Source of the DNA: Erythrobacter colymbi
GTDB lineage: Bacteria; Pseudomonadota; Alphaproteobacteria; Sphingomonadales; Sphingomonadaceae
Assembly (NCBI RefSeq): GCF_002155685.1
Contig: NZ_MUYK01000002.1
Span: forward strand, 1-64,000
Direction: 5' to 3'
DNA: 64,000 nt
The notes under the pieces are model-generated. The model saw nothing but the letters and a program-made list of their open reading frames with translations, did no database searches and was not told the DNA's origin. Numbering within the stretch: position 1 is the stretch's first letter; every line of letters begins with the position of its first letter. This document shows positions 1-7,987 of this stretch, piece by piece. A program made the position numbers and the translations under genes.

Positions 1-4
1 GGTC

Positions 5-37
5 GCGTCCGTCAATGTGGTGTAGAATTGGGTGTGG
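5..37. repeat. IS left terminal inverted repeat
   Basis: Imperfect 33-bp repeat that pairs with 1389-1421. The outer seven bases and an eight-base inner block (GTGGTGTA) are identical in both ends. Confidence 0.7.
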
Positions 38-53
38 CCAGCGGGCTGCATTT

Positions 54-1265
54 TCAGGCGGCCTTGGGTGTAATCTGTAGCGGCTGTGCCTCCTCGATCA
101 TTGGTGTAGCAAGGGCGGCCATGCCCTCGATCTGCATGTAGCGGTGCTGGAGCTGGTATTCGTCATTCTGCTCCAGCAGGACGGCGCCGACGAGGCGGAT
201 GATGCTATCCTCGTTCGGGAAGATGCCGACGACATCGGCGCGGCGCTTCACTTCCTTGTTCAGGCGTTCCAGTGGATTGGTGGAATGTAATTTGACGCGG
301 TGCTGCTCGGGGAAGGTCATGTAGGCCAGCACGTCGTGCTCGGCATCGTCCATGCAGGCGCCGAGCTTTGGCCAGCGGGTACGCAACTGGTCGGCGACCT
401 GGCGCCAGACCTGTGTCGCGGCGGCATGGTCGGGCTGGAGGAAGACCTGGCGGATGGCAGCGGCGACGACGGTGTTCTGGCCCTTGGGCACGTAGGCCAG
501 GGCATTGCGCATGAAGTGGACGCGGCACCGCTGCCAGGTGGCGCTGAGCACGCGAGTGATCGCTGCCTTGAGGCCCTCGTGGGCATCGGAGATGACCAGC
601 TTCACGCCGGTCAGTCCGCGGCGTGCGAGGTCCTTGAGGAAGCTCGACCAGAATGGCTCGGCTTCGGAGGGTCCAATGTGAAGGCCAACGATTTCGCGCT
701 TGCCCTCGGTGTTGACGGCAACGGCTATTATCGCGGCGACACTGACGATCCGCCCGCCCTCGCGCACCTTGAGGTAGGTAGCATCGAGCCAGAGGTAGGG
801 CCAGTCGCCGGTGAGCGGCCGCTTAAGGAAGGCATGGACACGTTCGTCGATATCCTTGCACAGCTTGGACACCGAGGATTTGGAGATGCCGGTCATGCCC
901 ATGGCCTGCACCAGCTCGTCGACACGCCGGGTGCTGACGCCGGCGATCCACGCCTCCTGGATCACCGCGACCAGCGCCTTCTCGACGGTCTTCCTGGGTT
1001 CCAGGAAGCCAGGGAAGTAGGCGCCGGTCCGTAGCTTGGGAATCCTCAGGTTGAGCGTGCCGAGCCGGGTATCGAGGCTGCGGTCGCGGTAGCCGTTCCG
1101 CCAGGTCGTCCGGTCGCCGGAGCGCTCGTGTCGGCTAGCGCCGACCAGGCCATCGACGTCGGCCTCCATGATGATCTGTAATACGCTCTCGGCGATCGTG
1201 CGCAGGAAATCTCCATCTCCAGTCTTCGCCATCAGCTCGGCAAGCGGTAGTCTGTCGTCGGTCAT
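54..1265 (-). CDS. IS256-family (Mutator type) transposase
   Basis: Catalyses transposition of the surrounding IS element. The 403-residue length is normal for the family. The DDE triad is visible: D161 in WLDATYLK, D227 in VISDAHEG and E333 in NPLERLNKE. The family's C/H motif WQRCRVHF lies between the second D and the E. I chose the ATG at 1265 because a GAGGAG Shine-Dalgarno lies nine bases upstream; a TTG three codons earlier would sit directly against that motif. No frameshift or stop interrupts the frame, so the element may be active. Confidence 0.95.
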   Translation of the reverse strand: MTDDRLPLAELMAKTGDGDFLRTIAESVLQIIMEADVDGLVGASRHERSGDRTTWRNGYRDRSLDTRLGTLNLRIPKLRTGAYFPGFLEPRKTVEKALVAVIQEAWIAGVSTRRVDELVQAMGMTGISKSSVSKLCKDIDERVHAFLKRPLTGDWPYLWLDATYLKVREGGRIVSVAAIIAVAVNTEGKREIVGLHIGPSEAEPFWSSFLKDLARRGLTGVKLVISDAHEGLKAAITRVLSATWQRCRVHFMRNALAYVPKGQNTVVAAAIRQVFLQPDHAAATQVWRQVADQLRTRWPKLGACMDDAEHDVLAYMTFPEQHRVKLHSTNPLERLNKEVKRRADVVGIFPNEDSIIRLVGAVLLEQNDEYQLQHRYMQIEGMAALATPMIEEAQPLQITPKAA

Positions 1266-1343
1266 CGGGATCAACTCCTCGGTGGGCGTGTGAAGTGTGG
1301 TAACTCCACCTTACCGATGAGCCCGGTGGCCACCGAGATCGAA

Positions 1344-1379
1344 ATCGCATGGGGTGGGGCATGCCCCACCCCATGCGAT
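1344..1379. repeat. Perfect 36-bp palindrome inside the IS right end
   Basis: Positions 1344-1361 are the exact reverse complement of 1362-1379, a GC-rich arm centred on GGGGCATGCCCC. It lies between the transposase start and the right terminal repeat. As RNA it would form an 18-bp stem that could block transcription or translation coming in from outside the IS. That role is inferred. Confidence 0.85.
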
Positions 1380-1388
1380 CATCTCAAT

Positions 1389-1421
1389 CTACACCAGAAA
1401 TTACACCACGAGCGCGGACGC
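1389..1421. repeat. IS right terminal inverted repeat
   Basis: Partner of 5-37. It ends at CGGACGC (1415-1421), the complement of the left tip. Confidence 0.7.
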
Positions 1422-1755
1422 TAACCTTCAAACGATTGAAGCGGGGGTTTTAGATGCGATGCAGTTATTTTTAGGCAATTGTTAGGTAACGCCTTGGCTG
1501 CGCTTTGCTTTCCTACGGCGAGGCGCGGGAGTATCAGGGTTCGCAGGGCTGGGGCGGGGGCGTGAGGCTTTTCCCGCCGCTTGGGGTCCGCTCGAAGGGC
1601 GGGGCGCGAGGGGCTGCGAAAGGCTCCGGAGCAGGGCTTCGGACGGCCAAATCTCTGAAAATACGGGACAAGTCCGAAATCTACCCCTGTGCCAGGGTGC
1701 GTCTAGCCGCGTCTTGGCGGGTGTTAGACCCCCTCCAGGCTCCGCCAGACCCCGG
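1422..1755. other. Intergenic region between IS and symporter gene, no gene recognised
   Basis: 334 bp. The first ~75 bp are AT-rich compared with the rest of the window and include a near-palindrome at 1427-1440. The remainder is GC-rich with no convincing reading frame on either strand. From 1724 it contains a C-rich repeat module that also occurs near 32.2 kb. The AT-rich start could be old insertion-site or foreign DNA. Confidence 0.5.
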
Positions 1756-1773
1756 TCAGACCCCCTCCAGACC
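1724..1773. repeat. C-rich dispersed repeat module, copy 1
   Basis: Contains the unit TAGACCCCCTCCAG twice (about 1725-1738, and 1758-1770 with CAGA for TAGA), separated by CGCCAGACCCCGGTCAG. The same units recur at 32164-32240. Here the module covers the end of the symporter reading frame and encodes its last residues (EGLEGV). Confidence 0.65.
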
Positions 1774-3219
1774 CTCCTCCGCGCGGCGTTCCGTCGCGGC
1801 GAGGGCAGCGAAGGTGGCGATCCCGGCGGCGAGCATCCACAGGAAGGCGCCCGGCACCGCGAGAAGCTTGTCGAGCACTCCCAGCACCGCGATCTGCACC
1901 AGGATCGCCCCGATCGCCGCCCGCCCGGACGAGCGCCATCCGGCCAGCCCCGCGACGATCGGCACTGCCAGCACCGCCGCGATAGCGCCCGCATCGAGCA
2001 CGAGGTTGCGCAGGGATTCCCCCTGCATCGCCAGCCACGCCGCTACCGCCGCCGCCGCCACGGTCGCCGTGCGCGCAGCACGCAGCAGGGCGAGGGGGGA
2101 AGCCTGCGGATTCAAGCGCTTGTACCCGCTCTCGGTGACGACGGCCGAGACCGCGAGCAGGGCGGAATCGACCGATGACAGGATCGCCGAGACCAGCGCT
2201 CCGGTGAAGATGATCATCAGCCACCCCGGCAGCACCGCCTTGGCGAGCGAGGGCAGGAAGGCCTCGTCCGCGCCCAGCTCGACGCCGAGGATCGGGGCGA
2301 GCTGCGGGCCGAACAGGCCGAAGCTGACGGGGACGAGCCCGACCGTGAGGTAGATCCCCGCCGCCCACAGCGCGCCCTTGCGGGCCACCGCGGGCGAACG
2401 CGCGGCCAGCGTGCGGGCGAGCGCCTCCTGGCTGACCATGGTGCCGACAATGGGGATGAGCCACAACTCGACCCGATCGGTCCAGCTCTCGCCCGGCGCG
2501 GTGAAGGTGAAGACGGTGACGGGCAGGGTGTCCCACATGCGCGCCGGGCCCCCGAAGGCGATGACCATCAGCACGAACATGATCGCGATCGCGACGACGA
2601 TGACGATGCCCTGAAGGATGTCGGTGACCACGTCCCCGGCAAGGCCGCCATAGAGGGTATACCCCATCACCAGCACCGTCCCCACCAGCAGTGCGGTTGT
2701 GAAGCCGAGGCCCGAGGTGCCCTCGATGATGGTGGCAAAGGCGAAGAGCTGCGCGGCCGACCAGGTGGTGGCGGACAGCGCGATGACGCCGGCGGCGAGG
2801 CTCTCGGTCCCGGTGCCGAAGCGGTCGCGCAGAAAGTCGGCGAGGGTGATGTAGTCCCCGCTGCGGAGGCGGAAGGCGAAGAACACCGCGATGGCGAGGA
2901 TGCCGACGGCATAGGCGAAGGGCTCCGCCCGGGCACCGGCAAGGCCCTGGGCTGCGACCTCGCCCGAGGTGGCGATCAGGCTCTCCGAGGCGAACCATGT
3001 GGCGAACAGCGACATGGCGACCGCGAAGGTCGAGAGCGAGCGGCCGGCGACAAGGTAGTCGGCATCGGACTTGGTCCCGCGCCCGGCGCGCACCGCCAGC
3101 GCCACCTGCGCCGCGACATAGGCGAGGATGAGGAGTAGCGTGTACGAGATGGCAAGGTCCCCCCGGATGGCCGCGCCCCCGCGGCGGGCCTGTCCTAATC
3201 TTGCGCATGTCGCGCGCAA
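1756..3219 (-). CDS. Sodium:solute symporter (SSS family)
   Basis: Integral inner-membrane Na+-coupled symporter of the PutP/PanF type; substrate not predictable. It has about 487 residues and roughly 12-13 hydrophobic helices from ISYTLLLILAYVAAQ near the N-terminus to FLWMLAAGIATFAAL near the C-terminus. The family's early motif is recognisable in DYLVAGRSLSTF and LIATSGEV. The only in-frame start upstream of the first helix is a TTG at 3219 without a strong ribosome-binding site, so the first ~20 residues are doubtful. The last residues are encoded by a dispersed C-rich repeat, which suggests the C-terminus was remodelled. Confidence 0.85.
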   Translation of the reverse strand: MRATCARLGQARRGGAAIRGDLAISYTLLLILAYVAAQVALAVRAGRGTKSDADYLVAGRSLSTFAVAMSLFATWFASESLIATSGEVAAQGLAGARAEPFAYAVGILAIAVFFAFRLRSGDYITLADFLRDRFGTGTESLAAGVIALSATTWSAAQLFAFATIIEGTSGLGFTTALLVGTVLVMGYTLYGGLAGDVVTDILQGIVIVVAIAIMFVLMVIAFGGPARMWDTLPVTVFTFTAPGESWTDRVELWLIPIVGTMVSQEALARTLAARSPAVARKGALWAAGIYLTVGLVPVSFGLFGPQLAPILGVELGADEAFLPSLAKAVLPGWLMIIFTGALVSAILSSVDSALLAVSAVVTESGYKRLNPQASPLALLRAARTATVAAAAVAAWLAMQGESLRNLVLDAGAIAAVLAVPIVAGLAGWRSSGRAAIGAILVQIAVLGVLDKLLAVPGAFLWMLAAGIATFAALAATERRAEEGLEGV

Positions 3220-3314
3220 GGGGGCGGATGGCGGATATCGTCAGGCACGGCGCATCCGGCCAAGCGAGGCGGCCGTAGCTCCATGCGGACGGGGCAGCGC
3301 GAAGGAGCGCCCTT

Positions 3315-3701
3315 ATGGCTTATTGCAATTCCCCCCGCATGATCGCTGCCGTGCTTGCGCTGGCGGCACTCGGCACCGGCGTGTCGGCGGGCCAGATCAA
3401 CTCGCAGCTCCAGATCGAGGCGGGGCAGACCTTCGAGCTCGGCGGCGGGCAGAAGGGCGGCTTCGTGGTGACGGGCAAGAACACCGGGCGCGTGGCCGTG
3501 GTGGTCTATGGTTTGCGCGAGGGCGGAAAGGCGCCGGTCGAACGCGGTACCGTGGCGCCGGGCGGGGCTGTCAACGCGTCCTTCGGGCCGGGCGAGCAGG
3601 CGCTGCTGCGCAACACCAGCAGCATGGAAACCGCGCGGCTGAAGCTCACGATCAACGGGGATACCTCGGCGCTCGGGATGACCTATTCGGCCAATCCGTA
3701 A
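3315..3701 (+). CDS. Small secreted protein of unknown function
   Basis: 128 residues. An N-terminal signal peptide (hydrophobic MIAAVLALAALGTGVSA, probable cleavage after VSA) is followed by a ~100-residue, Gly-rich, beta-predicted domain. I do not recognise the domain. Its pattern (repeated short hydrophobic strands, GGFVVTGKN, VAVVVYGL) resembles a small beta-sandwich. The start is supported by AAGGAG seven bases upstream of the ATG. It is convergent with rlpA, six bases apart. Probably periplasmic. Confidence 0.75.
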   Translation: MAYCNSPRMIAAVLALAALGTGVSAGQINSQLQIEAGQTFELGGGQKGGFVVTGKNTGRVAVVVYGLREGGKAPVERGTVAPGGAVNASFGPGEQALLRNTSSMETARLKLTINGDTSALGMTYSANP

Positions 3702-3707
3702 GGCCGA

Positions 3708-4259
3708 TCAGTCGGCGATCAGCGCCAGCTCCACTTCGCCGTGACCGCGAGCGACAAGGCCGAGTTCCACGGCAGCCGCACGGCTCACGTCGATCATGCG
3801 GCCGCGGGTGAAGGGCCCGCGGTCGTTGATGCGCACCACGACGCTGCGGCCGGTGGCGAGGTTGGTGACGCGCACGCGGCTGCCGAAGGGCAGGGTGCGA
3901 TGCGCGGCGGTCATCTCGTCATTGTCGAACCGCTCGCCGCTGGCTGTGCGGCGGCCATCGAACTGGGCGGCGTAGTAGGAGGCGCTGCCCCGACCGACGA
4001 CGGTTTCCTGCGGAGCCGACGGCGCGGGCTGTTCAGCGAGGACAGGCGCGGTGACTTCGGCGGTCGGTTGGAGCGGGACGAGCTCGATCACGGCGGCGCT
4101 GGTAGCGGCATCGACACCGGCGGCGTTGGCATCGGGCGCGGCGGCGGTCGAAGCGGTCAGGGGGGCGAGGCCGAGCAGGCCTGCCACCACCAGCGCTTGC
4201 ACGCTCCGGCTGGCGAAGCTGCGGGCTGCGATGCCCTCGATGCGATTTCCCGTCCGCAT
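3708..4259 (-). CDS. rlpA: RlpA-family septal ring lytic transglycosylase / double-psi beta-barrel protein
   Basis: 183 residues. An N-terminal signal segment (ALVVAGLLGLAPLTAS) and a low-complexity Ala/Pro linker precede a C-terminal RlpA-like double-psi beta-barrel (about residues 90-180). Diagnostic motifs are GRGSASYYAAQFDGRRTASG, AAHRTLPFGSRVRVTN, and RINDRGPF followed by RMIDVSRAAA. Family members cleave denuded peptidoglycan glycan at the septum. No SPOR domain is present, unlike E. coli RlpA, so this is a short form. The enzymatic assignment is by family only. Transcribed away from the long unexplained gap at 4260-5227. Confidence 0.88.
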   Translation of the reverse strand: MRTGNRIEGIAARSFASRSVQALVVAGLLGLAPLTASTAAAPDANAAGVDAATSAAVIELVPLQPTAEVTAPVLAEQPAPSAPQETVVGRGSASYYAAQFDGRRTASGERFDNDEMTAAHRTLPFGSRVRVTNLATGRSVVVRINDRGPFTRGRMIDVSRAAAVELGLVARGHGEVELALIAD

Positions 4260-5227
4260 GGCGGCGCGGATACAGAAGCGGGCCTGTGGAAGGCAAACCA
4301 GGTTAGGATTTCATCGTCCCCCAGCTTCCGGTGAAGCATGACCTGCCCCTGAAACGCGATGAACCGTTGACGGGTGAGGGGCGCTGGAGGCCGATTTGAG
4401 CCGGGTTTGCGCGGGCGACTCGGCTCGCCGGGGTGCCGGAAAGGGTGAGATGCAATGCAAATGGGGCCGGCATTGCTGCCGACCCCACTCTCACCGGCGT
4501 GTGGATGACCCCTGCTCGTGATGCGTCCGGCGAACCTTCCGCTTCATCTGCCTGGGGCCATGCTTGGCGCCCGATGTCTAGCCTCTCGCTGCCTTGCCTT
4601 GCGGCCGGCCTGCCAGAGATTTGTCACCGGCGCTCGCGCCGGCATCCGGCTTCGCTCCGGCTTGGTTCTGCGTCCGTCTTCCGGCCGAAGCCTTCCGATT
4701 TTCGCCGCCGCGCCTTCGCATCTGCCGAGGCTTTCGTCCCTTTACCGTTCACAAGAGCTGCGGCTTGGGGGCTTACGCCGTTTCCGCTGCACTTCCGCTC
4801 GGCCAGGTTCTGGGCCTGTCCGGTGCCACCGCGTCGCTCCGATCCTTGAATTGAGCCGACTTGCCTTTGGCCGAAGCCTCCTGCATGCCGTCTCCAGATC
4901 GGCGCGTGGACAGATGCCACCGCCATCCTTGGGATAAAAACCTCCGGTTTGTCAGAGCCTTGCGGCCTTCCGTTCCGGTTGCTTCGTGTCCCGAAGACAG
5001 GTTCAAAGTGCGCCTGAATCGGCGTTCTGACAACATTCCGGCGGGTTAGTTTTCCACTTCGGGCGATTTGGCCTGTGGACACGCGTGGATAACTCAACGC
5101 TTCGTCGCATTTGTCGCGAAGCGGAGCAAAGAGCGGGAACGAAACCGCCTTCAAGCTGTCACGTTAGAGGCCTCCAGCCGCTGCGGCGACCGCAGCGACT
5201 CGCTTTTCCCCTGTCGGCTTGGCGCGA
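4260..5227. other. Unexplained ~970-bp gap, possible minus-strand structured RNA
   Basis: No reading frame here shows the strong GC bias at third positions seen in neighbouring genes. Open frames on both strands give low-complexity Arg/Ser/Gly peptides without domains. Read on the minus strand, it is rich in short stems closed by GNRA-type loops (GCAA, GAAA). Distinct hairpins are 4627-4642 (CCGGCG/CGCCGG), 4646-4660, a two-tier stem at 4444-4495, and an 8-bp stem 5179-5197 that may terminate argG transcription. DnaA-box-like words cluster at 5050-5092. It matches no RNA family I can recall (no tmRNA, RNase P or SRP signature). Confidence 0.4.
4444..4495 (-). repeat. Two-tier hairpin near the end of the 4.3-5.2 kb gap
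   Basis: The outer stem pairs GGTGAGA (4444-4450) with TCTCACC (4489-4495). The inner stem pairs 4463-4472 with 4477-4486 (one mismatch, loop TTGC). It could be the 3' end or terminator of a minus-strand transcript, but there is no long U-run. Confidence 0.55.
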
Positions 5228-6448
5228 TCAGGCGTCGCGGTTGCGGCGTGAGAGCAGACGCAGGCGCAACCCGTTCAGCTTGATGAAGCCTTCCGCGTCC
5301 TTCTGGTCGTAGGCACCCGCATCGTCCTCGAAGGTGACGTGGGCTTCGGAATAGAGCGAATAGGGCGACTTGCGGCCCACCACGCTTGCCAGCCCCTTGT
5401 AGAGCTTGAGGCGCACCGTGCCGGTGACCTTGTCCTGCGAGTGGTCGATCGCCGCCTGCAGCATCTCGCGCTCGGGGCTGAACCAGAAGCCGTTGTAGAT
5501 GAGCTCGGCATATTTCGGCATCAGCTCGTCCTTGAGGTGCGCCGCGCCGCGATCCAGCGTGATCTGCTCGATCCCGCGATGCGCGCGGGCATAGATCTCG
5601 CCGCCGGGGGTCTCGTACATCCCGCGGCTCTTCATGCCGACAAAGCGGTTCTCGACCAGATCGAGCCGGCCGATGCCGTGTTTGCGGCCGAGGTCGTTGA
5701 GCGCCGCCAGCAGCGTCGCGGGGCTCATCGCCTCGCCGTTGAGGGCCACGCCGTCACCCTTCTCGAAGTCGACCGTGATGTATTCCGGCTCGTCCGGCGC
5801 GTCCTCGGGGTTGACCGTCCGCGAATAGACGTAGTCCGGGGTCTCCTCCCACGGATCTTCGAGCACCTTGCCCTCGGACGAGGTGTGCAGAAGGTTCGCG
5901 TCGGTCGAGAACGGGCTGTCGCCGCGCTTGTCCTTGGGGACCTGGATCTGATGCGCCTCGGCCCACGCGATCAGCGCGGTACGGCTGGTGAGGTTCCACT
6001 CGCGCCACGGGGCGATCACCTTGATGTCGGGATCGAGCGCATAGGCGCTGAGTTCGAAGCGCACCTGGTCATTGCCCTTGCCGGTCGCGCCGTGGGCGAT
6101 GAAATCGGCGCCGGTCTGGTGCGCGATCTCGACGAGGCGCTTGGAGATCAGCGGGCGGGCGATGCTGGTGCCGAGTAGGTAGTCGCCCTCATAGCGGGCA
6201 TTGGCGCGCATCATCGGGAAGACGAAATCGCGCACGAATTCCTCGCGCACGTCCTCGATGAAGATGTGATCGTCGGGAATGCCCATCGCGCGGGCTTTGG
6301 CGCGCGCGGGCTCGATCTCCTCGCCCTGGCCAAGGTCGGCGGTGAAGGTCACCACCTCGAGCCCGCGCTCCACGCTCAGCCACTTGGCGATGACGCTGGT
6401 ATCGAGACCGCCCGAATAGGCGAGGACGACTTTCTGGGGCTGAGCCAT
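5228..6448 (-). CDS. argG: Argininosuccinate synthase
   Basis: Cytosolic enzyme that joins citrulline and aspartate at the cost of ATP to AMP, the penultimate step of arginine synthesis. The 406 residues are typical. The N-terminal PP-loop ATP motif AYSGGLDTS (residues 10-18) is intact. The synthetase motifs are clear, including [18 protein letters not shown] and [17 protein letters not shown]. Starts at the ATG at 6448. It appears monocistronic: an 8-bp GC stem at 5179-5197 follows the stop, and no biosynthetic neighbour is attached. Confidence 0.97.
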   Translation of the reverse strand: MAQPQKVVLAYSGGLDTSVIAKWLSVERGLEVVTFTADLGQGEEIEPARAKARAMGIPDDHIFIEDVREEFVRDFVFPMMRANARYEGDYLLGTSIARPLISKRLVEIAHQTGADFIAHGATGKGNDQVRFELSAYALDPDIKVIAPWREWNLTSRTALIAWAEAHQIQVPKDKRGDSPFSTDANLLHTSSEGKVLEDPWEETPDYVYSRTVNPEDAPDEPEYITVDFEKGDGVALNGEAMSPATLLAALNDLGRKHGIGRLDLVENRFVGMKSRGMYETPGGEIYARAHRGIEQITLDRGAAHLKDELMPKYAELIYNGFWFSPEREMLQAAIDHSQDKVTGTVRLKLYKGLASVVGRKSPYSLYSEAHVTFEDDAGAYDQKDAEGFIKLNGLRLRLLSRRNRDA

Positions 6449-6625
6449 GGGAGGGGTTCCTTGGAACTGAATGCGCGCGCGCCCCTAACAGCGCGGGGGC
6501 GCGGGGGCAATCGCGCTTTGCGGCTGCTGATTGGGGATGATGCCGCGCGCGGCAATCCTCCTTTCAGAATTTGCTGCTAAACCCCTGCCATGCGGCGCAA
6601 TTCGGCCGCGTGACTGGGGTCCGAT

Positions 6626-7987
6626 ATGTTGCAGATGTGGAGCAAGGCGCGCGAACTGGCGGTAATGACCCCGCCCGAGCGCAACCGCTGGGTGGATTTC
6701 CTGCGCGCGGTCTCGATCATGGCGGTGGTGATCGGCCACTGGCTGATGGCGGGCCTCTATATCGATGCGGCGGGCGAGCTCAGGCGCGGTGATCTGCTTT
6801 CGATCTCGCAATGGGCGCACTGGCTCACATGGGGCTTCCAGGTGATGCCGGTGTTCTTCCTCGTCGGCGACTATGCCAATCAGGTGAGCTGGGAGGCGAC
6901 TACGCGCAAGGCTGCGCCGGGGCAGAGCGGGGTCTACCGCGACTGGCTGGCGAGCCGCGTGCAGCGCCTGATCACGCCGACTTTCCCCGTGCTGTTGCTC
7001 TGGGCTAGCCTCGCGCTGGTGATGACGCAGGTCGGCCTGCCGCGCGCGCAGATCCGCATGGCGACCGAGGCGGCGCTGATCCCCGTGTGGTTCCTCGCGG
7101 TCTATCTGCTGGTGACCGCCTTCACGCCGATTGCGCAGAAGCTCTGGACCAAGCTTAGCTGGGGGAGCTTTGCGCTGTTCATCCCGCTGGCGATGGCGAC
7201 CGACTGGCTGACCTTCACGGCGAAAGTGCCCTGGGTCAATTTCAGCAACTTCCTGTGGGTGTTCCTCGCGCTCCACCAGCTTGGCTTCGCGTGGCGCGCG
7301 GGCAAGTTCGAGAAGCCATGGTTCGCGTGGGTCTGGTTCGCGGTCTCGCTGGCGATCCTCGTGAAGATCACTGTCTTCGGCTTCTACCCCGTCTCGATGG
7401 TCTCGGCGCCGGGCGGTTTCTCGAACTCGCTCCCGCCGACACTGGCGCTGTTCGCGCTGGGCGCGATGCAGGTGGGGCTGGTGCTGGCGCTCGAACCTGC
7501 CGGACGGCGGATGCTCGACCGCGTCGGCATCTGGACCGCGACCGTACTGATGAACGGCATGATCATGACCGTCTTCCTGTGGCACCTTACCGCCTTCGTG
7601 CTGGTGATGACGATCGACTGGCTGGTGCTGGGCGGCTGGGGCCTCGGCCCGGTGCCGGGCACGACCGAGTGGTGGATCACGCGCCCGATCTGGATCGCGG
7701 TCTACATCCTTGCGCTGCTTCCCTTCATCGGGATCTTCGCAAAGCACGAGAGGAGCTTCGGCCCGATCCGCGGCGGGCGCACTGTGCCGCGCCTGCGCGC
7801 GGTGCTGGGCGTGCTGGCGATCTGCGCGGGGCTCGGCGCGACGGCGGGGCTGACCATTGCCAGCCCCGAAGGCGTCACCGGCGTGCGCTGGTGGGTGATT
7901 GCGCTGCCGCTGGTGGGCGCGGCGCTGATGGGCTTCGGCCCGGTCTACCGCCCGCGCCAGCGTCCCGGCGCGGCAGAGATGGGTTAG
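6626..7987 (+). CDS. Acyltransferase 3 family membrane protein
   Basis: 453 residues with about ten hydrophobic helices. The family hallmark is near the N-terminus: RWVDFLRAVSIMAVVIGHW, carrying the Arg and His of the predicted acyl-transfer site. Family members O-acylate sugars of exopolysaccharide, lipopolysaccharide or peptidoglycan, or small lipids, at the inner membrane. No sugar-biosynthesis genes lie nearby, so the acceptor cannot be inferred. An alternative ATG lies three codons downstream (6635). The stop overlaps the convergent methyltransferase stop by four bases. Confidence 0.85.
   Translation: MLQMWSKARELAVMTPPERNRWVDFLRAVSIMAVVIGHWLMAGLYIDAAGELRRGDLLSISQWAHWLTWGFQVMPVFFLVGDYANQVSWEATTRKAAPGQSGVYRDWLASRVQRLITPTFPVLLLWASLALVMTQVGLPRAQIRMATEAALIPVWFLAVYLLVTAFTPIAQKLWTKLSWGSFALFIPLAMATDWLTFTAKVPWVNFSNFLWVFLALHQLGFAWRAGKFEKPWFAWVWFAVSLAILVKITVFGFYPVSMVSAPGGFSNSLPPTLALFALGAMQVGLVLALEPAGRRMLDRVGIWTATVLMNGMIMTVFLWHLTAFVLVMTIDWLVLGGWGLGPVPGTTEWWITRPIWIAVYILALLPFIGIFAKHERSFGPIRGGRTVPRLRAVLGVLAICAGLGATAGLTIASPEGVTGVRWWVIALPLVGAALMGFGPVYRPRQRPGAAEMG

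Larger units (their letters stand above)
5..1421 (-). mobile_element. IS256-family insertion sequence, apparently complete
   Basis: A single transposase gene on the minus strand lies between imperfect inverted repeats. Positions 5-37 and the reverse complement of 1389-1421 match at 22 of 33 positions, including the outer 7 bases (GCGTCCG) and an inner block at 17-24. This is the usual layout of IS256-family elements (one DDE transposase, roughly 25-35 bp terminal repeats, total about 1.3-1.5 kb). Only four bases of left flank are in the window, so the 8-9 bp target duplication expected for the family cannot be confirmed. Those four bases do not match the right flank. Exact tips are therefore uncertain by a few bases. 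Confidence 0.85.

Noticed and set aside
1..1430. Target-site duplication of the IS
   Set aside because: Only four bases of left flank (GGTC) are visible and they do not match the right flank (TAACCTTC), so no duplication can be claimed.
1482..1994. A 170-residue open frame on the minus strand overlapping the symporter end
   Set aside because: Arg/Ser/Pro-rich composition from an off-frame reading of GC-rich DNA, with no start signal or domain; overlaps the symporter gene.
1724..3208. A 494-residue minus-strand frame parallel to the symporter
   Set aside because: A shadow of the symporter in another frame; composition is Arg/Gly/His-rich with no hydrophobic helices.
5040..5100. Chromosomal origin of replication
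   Set aside because: DnaA-like words are few and imperfect, there is no AT-rich element, and no origin-linked gene such as hemE, dnaA or parAB is adjacent.
4624..5154. A 176-residue minus-strand open frame in the argG-rlpA gap
   Set aside because: Codon use does not match the genome, the product is low-complexity and basic, and the frame has no Shine-Dalgarno or domain. Kept only as part of the unexplained gap.
4260..5227. tmRNA, RNase P RNA or SRP RNA in the gap
   Set aside because: No tag-peptide frame, no GAGGAAAGTCCGGGC-type RNase P segment and no SRP tetranucleotide core could be found on either strand.
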